Source: OMOG01 sp041485845 (GTDB taxonomy: Bacteria > Acidobacteriota > Terriglobia > Bryobacterales > Bryobacteraceae). From it: DNA of 12,980 nucleotides. Position 1 is the stretch's first letter. Every line of letters starts with the position of its first letter. Positions 7,346-12,980 of this stretch are shown here, piece by piece. Where the stretch lies: assembly GCA_041485845.1 (NCBI GenBank), contig JBGPKH010000203.1, forward strand, positions 1 to 12,980, written 5' to 3'. The position numbers and the translations under genes were made by a program. The notes beneath the pieces are model-generated. The model was not told where the DNA came from, ran no database searches, and saw nothing but the letters and a program-made list of their open reading frames with translations.

Positions 7346-7409
7346 CGCGGCCCAACGCGAATGGCGATTGATCTCGCAGCGCCCGCTTTAGGAGTAAACT
7401 GTATCATTC

Positions 7410-7414
7410 AGGAG
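7410..7414 (+). promoter_or_regulatory. Ribosome binding site that fixes the kinase start
   Basis: AGGAG lies 6 bases before the ATG at 7421. This supports 7421 rather than the in-frame ATG at 7361, which has no such site and would add 20 unconserved residues. TAAACT at 7395-7400 could serve as a -10 box, but no matching -35 was found. Confidence 0.7.
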
Positions 7415-7420
7415 CAACCA

Positions 7421-10102
7421 ATGCCGCTTACCCCGGGCACACGCCTGGCGTCGTACGAGATCGTCGCGCCCCTCGGCGCGGGCGGCATGGGCGAAGTGTA
7501 CAAGGCGGTGGACACCCGACTCCGCCGTAACGTCGCCCTGAAGTTCTTGCCCGACCGGTACTCCCAAGATCAACAGGCACTGGAAAGGTTCCGGCGCGAG
7601 GCCTGGACCGCCTCCGCCTTGAACCATCCCAACGTTTGCACGATTCACGATATCGGGGAGTACGAAGGCCTGCCCTTCATCGTGATGGAGCTACTGGAGG
7701 GCCAGACGTTACGGCAGCTCTTAGCCGGCAAGGCGCTGGATCTGGACTCGATGCTGGAGTTCGCGATTCAGATTTGCGATGCTTTGAAAGCCGCGCACGC
7801 GAAGGGGATCGTTCATCGCGACATCAAACCGGGGAACATCTTCGTAACGGCCGAGCGTCAGGTGAAAGTGATGGACTTCGGCCTTGCCAAGCAGGTATCG
7901 AAGACGGCGGTGCAGCGATCGGAAGACGCCACCTTCGCTTTGACCGAAGAGATGCTGACCAGCCCGGGCTCGGCCGTGGGGACGGTGGCTTACATGTCTC
8001 CGGAACAGGCGCGGGGCAAAGAACTGGACGCGCGCACAGATCTGTTCTCGTTCGGGGTGGTGCTCTACGAAATGACGACGGGCGTACTACCTTTCCAGGG
8101 AAGCACGCAGGCGGTACTCTTTGAAGCGATCTTAAATAAAGAGCCAGCGCTGCCTGGGGAGTTGAATGCGAAGGTTCCGCCGGCGTTGAATCAGATCATA
8201 CAGAAGGCGCTCGAGAAAGACCCGGCGATGCGCTACCAGACGGCGTCGGATCTGTACACAGATTTGAAACGGCTGAAGCGCGACACCGAATCGGGCCGAA
8301 CCGCCGCGAGCACAGCGGTGTCCTCGTCCCCGCATCCCCATGTCTCCCTGGTTCTGATTGCCGCTGTCCTGGTAGTGGCTCTGCTGGCGGCCGGAGGTTT
8401 CCTGTGGTTTCGCGCCAGACAAACCGCCGCGCCTGGGCGGACGGAATACCTGCAGCTCACGAACCTGACCGATTCCGCCACGTCGCCGGCACTGTCGCCC
8501 GACGGAAGAATGTTGGCCTTCATACGCGGGCCGAGTACTTTCTTCGGCGAGGGCGAGATCTATGTCAAGCTGCTGCCTAACGGAGAGCCGGTACAGCTTA
8601 CCCACGACAACTCGCTCAAGATGAGTCCCGTGTTCTCGCCAGACGGTTCGCGCATCGCTTACACGGTGGTGGATCCGAAGTTCGGCTGGGATACCTGGGT
8701 GGTTCCGGTGTTGGGCGGCGAGCCGCGGCGGCTATTGCCGAACGCTTCCGGCCTGGTCTGGATCGGCGAGCAGCGGCTGCTGTTTTCCGAGATCAAGCGC
8801 GGCATCCACATGGGGATCGTCACGGCGACGGAAAGCCGCACCGAGAGCCGCGATATCTACTTACCTCCACACGAGCGGGCGATGGCTCACCGCTCCTATC
8901 TGTCGCCTGACGGCAAGTGGGTGCTGGCTGTGGAAATGGACAGTGCGGGCCTGTTTCAGCCCTGCCGGGTCGTACCTTTCGACGGCAGCTCGGCCGGCAA
9001 ACAGGCCGGGCCGCCGGGAGCGTGCACCCATGCCGCCTGGTCGCCGGATGGCCAGTGGATGTACTTCAGCGCCGATGCGGGCGGAAGCTTTCATATCTGG
9101 CGCCAGCGCTTTTCAGCAGGCGGTGGCGTCGGCGCTCCCGAGCAAGTCACCTCCGGCGCAACCGAGGACGAGGGGATCGCCATGGCCGCCGACGGCCGTT
9201 CGCTGATCACTTCCGTGGGTATCACAGGGAGCGAGGTTTGGATTCACGATTCGACAGGCGAGCGCCAGATCTCATCCGAGGGATTCGGTTTCGCTCCGCG
9301 GATTTCGGCGGACGGTAAGAAGCTCTATTACCTGGCGAGCAAAAGCTCCGGAGACGTGTATGAACGCGGGGAACTCTGGGTGACACAACTCGAAGGAGGC
9401 CATGGCGAGCGGGTGCTGCCCGCCGTGGAGATAACCAACTACGACGTCTCAACGGACGGCAAGCGCGTGGCCTACGCCGTGGCGGGCTCCAATGGAAAAC
9501 GCCAGCTTTGGCTGGCATCGCTCGACCGGCGCTTCCCGCCGCGCCGGCTTTCCGACCGGGACGACGATTGGCCGCGCTTCGGACCCGAAGGAGATCTGTA
9601 TTTCCGGTCACGAGAGGGCCAGTCGAGCTTTGTCTACCGGATGAAGGAAGACGGCAGCGGGCGCCAAAAGGCGATTCCCAATGCAATTCTGCACTTCCTG
9701 GACGTCTCTCCCGACGGCCGGTGGATCGTGGCATGGGTGCCCATCCCCGGGATTGAATCGACCTCCGCGATCATGGCTTACGACACCCGAGGCGGGTCAC
9801 CGGTGCGCATCTGCGATCAATGCAGGGCCGACTGGGCGCGCAACGGGAAGTGGTTCACCGTGGCGTTCGGCCGGATGGGTCGCGGACCGACCGCGGGGGC
9901 TGTGACACTGGTCTTTCCGGTGGAGGGGCGGCGCTCGCTCCCCCCTCTTCCGGCGGCAGGCTTGAATTCTGCCGCCGAGGCGCCCCGCGGAATTCGAAAA
10001 ATCGAAATCTGGCAAGCGGCGCCGGGGCCCGAGCCCTCGGTCTATGCCTTCACGAAGTCTTCGGTGCGCCGGAACTTGTATCGGGTACCGGTACCGAATT
10101 AA
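7421..10102 (+). CDS. Transmembrane Ser/Thr protein kinase with C-terminal TolB/WD40-like beta-propeller
   Basis: 893 residues. The N-terminal cytoplasmic kinase domain (about 12-287) has all key elements: glycine loop G-A-G-G-M-G-E-V (19-26), Lys41 in V-A-L-K, catalytic loop H-R-D-I-K-P-G-N (132-139), D-F-G (152-154), and G-T-V-A-Y-M-S-P-E-Q (187-196) in the activation segment. This is the Pkn2/PknB-like Hanks-type kinase class. A basic/Ser-rich linker leads to one membrane helix at about 308-330. Beyond it is an extracytoplasmic propeller of repeated S-P-D-G-x-x-h units (for example L-S-P-D-G-R, F-S-P-D-G-S, L-S-P-D-G-K, W-S-P-D-G-Q, I-S-A-D-G-K, V-S-T-D-G-K, V-S-P-D-G-R), as in PD40/TolB proteins. 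The likely role is sensing a ligand or partner outside the membrane and phosphorylating cytoplasmic Ser/Thr targets; neither is known. The architecture is abundant in Acidobacteriota. It stands alone, between the permease remnant and convergent vapBC. Confidence 0.96.
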   Translation: MPLTPGTRLASYEIVAPLGAGGMGEVYKAVDTRLRRNVALKFLPDRYSQDQQALERFRREAWTASALNHPNVCTIHDIGEYEGLPFIVMELLEGQTLRQLLAGKALDLDSMLEFAIQICDALKAAHAKGIVHRDIKPGNIFVTAERQVKVMDFGLAKQVSKTAVQRSEDATFALTEEMLTSPGSAVGTVAYMSPEQARGKELDARTDLFSFGVVLYEMTTGVLPFQGSTQAVLFEAILNKEPALPGELNAKVPPALNQIIQKALEKDPAMRYQTASDLYTDLKRLKRDTESGRTAASTAVSSSPHPHVSLVLIAAVLVVALLAAGGFLWFRARQTAAPGRTEYLQLTNLTDSATSPALSPDGRMLAFIRGPSTFFGEGEIYVKLLPNGEPVQLTHDNSLKMSPVFSPDGSRIAYTVVDPKFGWDTWVVPVLGGEPRRLLPNASGLVWIGEQRLLFSEIKRGIHMGIVTATESRTESRDIYLPPHERAMAHRSYLSPDGKWVLAVEMDSAGLFQPCRVVPFDGSSAGKQAGPPGACTHAAWSPDGQWMYFSADAGGSFHIWRQRFSAGGGVGAPEQVTSGATEDEGIAMAADGRSLITSVGITGSEVWIHDSTGERQISSEGFGFAPRISADGKKLYYLASKSSGDVYERGELWVTQLEGGHGERVLPAVEITNYDVSTDGKRVAYAVAGSNGKRQLWLASLDRRFPPRRLSDRDDDWPRFGPEGDLYFRSREGQSSFVYRMKEDGSGRQKAIPNAILHFLDVSPDGRWIVAWVPIPGIESTSAIMAYDTRGGSPVRICDQCRADWARNGKWFTVAFGRMGRGPTAGAVTLVFPVEGRRSLPPLPAAGLNSAAEAPRGIRKIEIWQAAPGPEPSVYAFTKSSVRRNLYRVPVPN

Positions 10103-10279
10103 GGTCAACCCGCAGGCGATTGAAGACCACAGGGCAGTCTTATCTGAAACATCACGGATCGCCTTGGCAGCGGCGCCGATCATGGATTACGGCTCACTCG
10201 AAAAAAATGGGAAGCTAATCGAGGAGGGTGAAATCCCGCCGACTTCCTGAACGTGGGAGCGACAGTGCAAGCTTGGTGT
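10103..10279. other. Convergent intergenic region with a possible weak vapBC terminator
   Basis: This region separates the kinase stop from the vapC stop. A run of seven A at 10201-10207 is a T-run on the minus strand, downstream of vapC. Upstream of it on that strand are short GC-rich pairings (GGG/CCC around 10226-10237), so a weak minus-strand terminator is possible. A 5-bp hairpin AAGAC/GTCTT (10123-10141) has no T-run. No convincing gene was found on either strand. Confidence 0.3.
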
Positions 10280-10750
10280 TCATGGCTGTTGTGCCGGGTG
10301 GACCACTTCGGCCGGATGGATTACGCGGAGCCCCTTGAAGCGTTGAAAGTCCCGGACATTGACGGTCAGCAATTGCGTGACACCGTGAACGTACATGCTC
10401 GCAGCCAAGCGGGCGTCGTGGACCTGCACGCCTTTGACTTCATGCGCGACGAGAAGCTGCCGCCAGCGGTCATGCACGTCGCGGCTGTCCGGCAGAAACT
10501 CGAAATCCCGTTCGATCACGCGGGCGATGCGATCCGTGTCGGCGGTGCTCAGCCCGAACCCGTTTTGATCGCGCGGACGGGTGGAAGCATTCCAGAACTC
10601 GCCAAGGGTCTGTGAGGTAAAACAGAGCCGCGCCCCTTGCGCCACAAGCGCCCGAAGCGCTCCGCTGATCATCGGGTGGTGGGGATCGTCGCTCTTGCTC
10701 ATCCGCAACAGGATGTTGGTATCGAGCAGCCACGCGGCGGCATCCGGCAT
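10280..10750 (-). CDS. vapC: VapC-like PIN-domain toxin (ribonuclease)
   Basis: 156 residues, a normal size for a VapC toxin. The PIN-domain acidic set is complete: D10 in W-L-L-D-T-N-I-L-L-R, E51 in T-L-G-E-F-W-N, D112 in V-H-D-A-R-L-A-A, and D134 in T-V-N-V-R-D-F, which ends the typical L-L-T-x-N-x-x-D-F motif. Such residues coordinate Mg2+ for endoribonuclease attack, usually on tRNA or rRNA; the target is not predictable here. Its ATG overlaps the antitoxin stop by one base (TGATG), so translation is coupled and antitoxin is made first. The C-terminus runs about 20 residues past D134, as is usual. It converges with the kinase gene. No degenerate catalytic position is seen, so the toxin looks active. 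Confidence 0.93.
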   Translation of the reverse strand: MPDAAAWLLDTNILLRMSKSDDPHHPMISGALRALVAQGARLCFTSQTLGEFWNASTRPRDQNGFGLSTADTDRIARVIERDFEFLPDSRDVHDRWRQLLVAHEVKGVQVHDARLAASMYVHGVTQLLTVNVRDFQRFKGLRVIHPAEVVHPAQQP

Positions 10751-11004
10751 CAGTCGTGATCCTGATAGAGACTTTCTCGCGAGAAGGCCTCGTCCGGCAG
10801 CGCCGGAATCTTATGCGAGAACTGCGCCATTTCCCGGAGGGCGTTTTCCAGCCGCTCCTGGCTCAGTCTGTTCGCGCCGGCCGGAAGATGCACGGCCTCT
10901 TCGAGCAAGCTCGCGGCATATGCTTCGAGCCTGCTGCCACGGGCGGCGGCCTGGCGGGCGAGCTCGGCCTGAACCTCGGGTTTTATGTCAACGGTGATCG
11001 TCAC
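10750..11004 (-). CDS. vapB: VapB-like ribbon-helix-helix antitoxin
   Basis: 84 residues from GTG at 11004. The sequence starts T-I-T-V-D-I-K-P-E-V-Q-A-E-L-A-R-Q-A (beta-strand then helix) and continues R-L-E-A-Y-A-A-S-L-L-E-E-A-V (second helix), which is a ribbon-helix-helix DNA-binding fold. The C-terminal tail, with L-P-D-E-A-F-S-R-E-S-L-Y-Q-D-H-D, is the part expected to wrap the toxin and block its active site. A TTG at 11019 could extend the frame by five residues, but the strong GAGGAG at 11017-11012 lies 7 bases before the GTG and decides the start. VapB-VapC complexes normally repress their own promoter. The specific VapB subfamily is uncertain. Confidence 0.8.
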   Translation of the reverse strand: MTITVDIKPEVQAELARQAAARGSRLEAYAASLLEEAVHLPAGANRLSQERLENALREMAQFSHKIPALPDEAFSRESLYQDHD

Positions 11005-11011
11005 GAGCCCT

Positions 11012-11017
11012 CTCCTC
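11012..11017 (-). promoter_or_regulatory. Ribosome binding site of the antitoxin gene
   Basis: GAGGAG on the minus strand (11017 to 11012) is 7 bases from the GTG at 11004. It overlaps the alternative TTG start at 11019-11017, which argues against using that TTG. Confidence 0.7.
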
Positions 11018-11030
11018 AAGCCATGCCCCT

Positions 11031-11060
11031 ACCCTACCCGTTCCGGTGTGTGGGCGTCAA
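11031..11060 (-). promoter_or_regulatory. Candidate vapBC promoter
   Basis: On the minus strand TTGACG (11060-11055) is followed after 18 bases by TAGGGT (11036-11031), giving a start at about 11024 and a leader of about 20 bases. The -10 lies within the G-rich triplet array GGGTAGGGTAGGGG (11039-11026), where repression by a VapBC complex could act. The -35 is good; the -10 matches consensus at only 3 of 6 bases. Confidence 0.4.
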
Positions 11061-11119
11061 GGAAACAGAGCCGATCTAGCGGGCCTGCCTTCTCATGGGT
11101 GGGCTTGGGCGGTAAATCT

Positions 11120-11176
11120 GCAAAACAATTCCTGCTCTCCGCAAAATAGCGTCTGCCGCTCTACATCCTTTATAAT
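11120..11176 (+). promoter_or_regulatory. Candidate promoter of the phosphofructokinase operon
   Basis: A perfect TATAAT at 11171-11176 would start transcription at about 11183, leaving a leader of about 38 bases that carries AAGGAG at 11210-11215. No good -35 box is found at 16-18 bases. Upstream, GCAAAA occurs twice (11120-11125 and 11141-11146), 21 bp apart or two helical turns, and the segment is A-rich, which may indicate an UP element or activator site. Confidence 0.45.
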
Positions 11177-11220
11177 GGGACTTTCTAATCTGAAAGACAC
11201 CTCATATTGAAGGAGTATTC

Positions 11221-12405
11221 ATGTCGGTGAAGCGTATCGGTATCCTCACGGGCGGCGGCGACGTTCCGGGACTGAATTCGGTGATCAAGACGGTGGTTTA
11301 CCGTGGAAGCGAAATCGGCTGCGAGGTGATCGGAATTCGCCGCGGCTGGGAGGGGCTGACGCACGTCGACCTCGAGGATCCGGCCAGCCGCACGCGCTAC
11401 GTGCTGCCGCTGAACCGCGAGAACACGCGCACCATCGACCGCACCGGCGGCACCTACCTCCACAGCACGCGCACCAACCCTTCGAAGATGAAGAAACTTC
11501 CGCCGGTGCTCGAAGGGCAGGATTTTCCCAAGACCGAGACCACCAAGAAGGAGGTGACCTCCACCGTCTACGACGTCACCCAGGCGGTCAAGAAGAACAT
11601 CCAGACCTTGGATCTCGATTACGTGATCGCCATCGGCGGCGACGATACCCTGAGCTACGCGGCCGAGCTCGACCGTCAGGGTATCAACGTGATCGCTGTG
11701 CCGAAGACCATGGACAACGACGTGCGCAACACCGAGTACTGCATCGGGTTTTCGACGGCCATCACGCGCGCCATGGATGCCATCGAGCGCCAGCGGACCA
11801 CGGTGGGCTCGCACGAGCGCATCGGCATCTTCCGCGTCTTTGGACGCGACGCCGGCTACACCGCGCTCTACACCGCCTACGTCACCTCGGTGCGCTGCTG
11901 CATCCCGGAATACAAGGTGAATCTCAAGAAGCTCATCGAGATCCTGCTCACCGACAAGAAGAACAATCCCAGCAACTACTCGCTGGCCATTCTCTCCGAG
12001 GGCGCGGAGTGGGAGGGCTACACGGTCAGAGAATACGGCGAGGCGGATGCCTTCGGCCACCGCAAGAAGATGAGCGTGGCGGAAGACCTGAGCAACGAAA
12101 TCAAGGCCTCGACCGGCGAGGAGACCATCGTCAGCGACCTGACCTACGACCTGCGCTCGGGCAGCCCGGATTTCGTGGACCGCATGGTGGCCGCCACCTT
12201 CGCCGGCATGGCTATGGACGCGATTGAAGAGGGAAAGCACGGGCTCATGACGGCGATCAGCAACGGGTGCTACACCATGGCGGGGATCCCCGATCCCAAG
12301 CTGGGCCCGCGCCGCGTGGAAGTGGGCACCATGTACAACACCGAGCGGTATCGCCCGACCTACGATCAGAAGCTCGGGCTGCCGATCTTCCTCACGCGGG
12401 CATAA
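11221..12405 (+). CDS. pfp: Phosphofructokinase, pyrophosphate-dependent type by signature
   Basis: 394 residues, ATG preceded by AAGGAG 5 bases upstream. The protein is a PfkA-superfamily enzyme: L-T-G-G-G-D-V-P-G-L-N (9-19) is the phosphate-donor loop, G-G-D-D-T (139-143) the central loop, P-K-T-M-D-N-D (161-167) holds the catalytic Asp165, and F-G-R-D-A-G with I-P-E near 230 forms the sugar site. In ATP enzymes such as E. coli PfkA the positions equivalent to 142 and 162 are Gly; here they are Asp142 and Lys162, the established pair that blocks the ATP alpha-phosphate and favours pyrophosphate. The predicted reaction is reversible: fructose 6-phosphate + PPi to fructose 1,6-bisphosphate + phosphate (EC 2.7.1.90), in cytoplasmic glycolysis and gluconeogenesis. 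Compared with the short bacterial form it carries extra sequence at about 85-125. The donor is predicted from residues and not proven. Confidence 0.92.
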   Translation: MSVKRIGILTGGGDVPGLNSVIKTVVYRGSEIGCEVIGIRRGWEGLTHVDLEDPASRTRYVLPLNRENTRTIDRTGGTYLHSTRTNPSKMKKLPPVLEGQDFPKTETTKKEVTSTVYDVTQAVKKNIQTLDLDYVIAIGGDDTLSYAAELDRQGINVIAVPKTMDNDVRNTEYCIGFSTAITRAMDAIERQRTTVGSHERIGIFRVFGRDAGYTALYTAYVTSVRCCIPEYKVNLKKLIEILLTDKKNNPSNYSLAILSEGAEWEGYTVREYGEADAFGHRKKMSVAEDLSNEIKASTGEETIVSDLTYDLRSGSPDFVDRMVAATFAGMAMDAIEEGKHGLMTAISNGCYTMAGIPDPKLGPRRVEVGTMYNTERYRPTYDQKLGLPIFLTRA

Positions 12406-12408
12406 TCG

Positions 12409-12980
12409 TTGAACTGGAAGCGGCTGTTTTCGCCATCGGAACGCGCGCGGCTTACCCCCGAGTTGCGCGCGCGGATTCAATCCTCGTTCGACGAAGCCTC
12501 GCGCGACGAGGAGCATTTTCCCTCCACCATCGATCCGCGGATCTATCACGTGAAGCTCATCCGCGAGCACCTGGGCGATCTGCGGGGGAAGCGCGTGCTG
12601 GACGTGGGCTGCGGCAAGGGCCGGTTCGCGCGGGTGTTCCAGGAACAGGAGCCCGCGGCGGAGATCTGGGGTCTGGATATTTCCGAGGAGATGCTGCGGT
12701 TCGTGCCCGAAGGCATCCACACACGGGCCGGGTCGATGACCGAGCTGCCGTTTGAGGACGGATTCTTCGATGCGGCCTATGCCACGGAATCGCTGGAGCA
12801 CGCGGTGGAGATTGAGAAGGCGGTGGGCGAGATTTGCCGCGTGGTGAAGCGCGGAGGCCGCATCGCCATCATCGACAAGAACGCCGCGCAGTGGGGCCGT
12901 CTGACGACTCCGGAGTGGGAGAAGTGGTTCACCCGCCGGGAGTTGGAGCGGCTGCTCGGGCGCCATTGCCGCACGGTGTC
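12409..12980 (+). CDS. Class I SAM-dependent methyltransferase, 3' partial
   Basis: The frame is open to the right edge (190 complete codons). The proposed start is TTG at 12409, 3 bp after the phosphofructokinase stop; that stop lies in the same frame, so the start cannot be further upstream, and no ATG precedes the conserved domain. No clear Shine-Dalgarno site is visible, so translation may rely on coupling to the upstream gene. Motif I is V-L-D-V-G-C-G-K-G-R-F (63-73), the acidic SAM-ribose contact is D90 in G-L-D-I-S, then L-P-F-E-D-G-F-F-D-A-A-Y (post-motif II/III) and E-S-L-E-H-A-V, followed by V-V-K-R-G-G-R-I-A-I-I-D. This is the Methyltransf_11 pattern, used on lipids, quinones, sugars and other small molecules. 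The substrate cannot be told. Pairing with phosphofructokinase looks like transcriptional convenience rather than one pathway. Confidence 0.9.
   Translation, partial: MNWKRLFSPSERARLTPELRARIQSSFDEASRDEEHFPSTIDPRIYHVKLIREHLGDLRGKRVLDVGCGKGRFARVFQEQEPAAEIWGLDISEEMLRFVPEGIHTRAGSMTELPFEDGFFDAAYATESLEHAVEIEKAVGEICRVVKRGGRIAIIDKNAAQWGRLTTPEWEKWFTRRELERLLGRHCRTV

Noticed and set aside
10118..10250. Short plus-strand peptide frame after the kinase, possible gene fragment
   Set aside because: It matches no family I recognise, lacks a convincing ribosome site, and is too short to call.
10253..10615. Plus-strand frame opposite vapC
   Set aside because: The PIN-domain reading on the minus strand has all four acidic residues and couples to the antitoxin; this frame has no family features.
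11185..12966. Open frame of 593 codons on the minus strand opposite phosphofructokinase and methyltransferase
   Set aside because: It has no recognisable motifs and covers two genes with complete catalytic signatures.

Overview
The window is most likely from a soil Acidobacteriota genome of the Solibacter/Bryobacterales type. The reasons are high GC in most genes, an acidobacterial PadR regulator next to a wrecked permease of the lineage-typical ADOP (acidobacterial duplicated orphan permease) type, a Pkn-type kinase fused to a TolB-like propeller, and a large secreted BNR/VPS10-like propeller protein. Lineage is inferred from these families; no rRNA or marker gene is present.

Layout. The 3' part of a BNR/Asp-box (sortilin/VPS10-like) propeller gene runs in from the left edge (1-2687). 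It is followed, with almost no gap, by a compact two-gene module of visibly lower GC: an SMC/RecF-like AAA ATPase (2702-3892) and a small TOPRIM-like protein (3896-4411). This pairing is typical of OLD/RloAB/PARIS-like anti-phage systems and is the best candidate here for an undescribed system. The module converges on a secreted glutaminase-A-like (DUF5127/DUF4965/DUF1793) protein (4408-6474, minus), and the two opposing stop codons share one CTAG. Divergent from that gene is an acidobacterial PadR regulator (6528-6878), apparently leaderless, followed by an ADOP permease that has lost nearly all its middle and is now a pseudogene (6913-7345).

Next comes a transmembrane Ser/Thr kinase with a C-terminal beta-propeller (7421-10102). 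A vapBC toxin-antitoxin operon lies on the minus strand (10280-11004). On the right are a pyrophosphate-type phosphofructokinase (11221-12405) and, 3 bp downstream, a SAM methyltransferase that starts with TTG and runs off the right edge (12409-12980).

Functionally the window is a mosaic rather than one pathway: secreted or envelope proteins, a transferred-looking defence-type pair, signalling and regulation (kinase, PadR), a toxin-antitoxin cassette and a core glycolytic enzyme. The PadR/ADOP remnant and the defence-type pair suggest a region open to gain and loss between otherwise resident genes. No tRNA, rRNA, CRISPR array or intact insertion sequence was seen.
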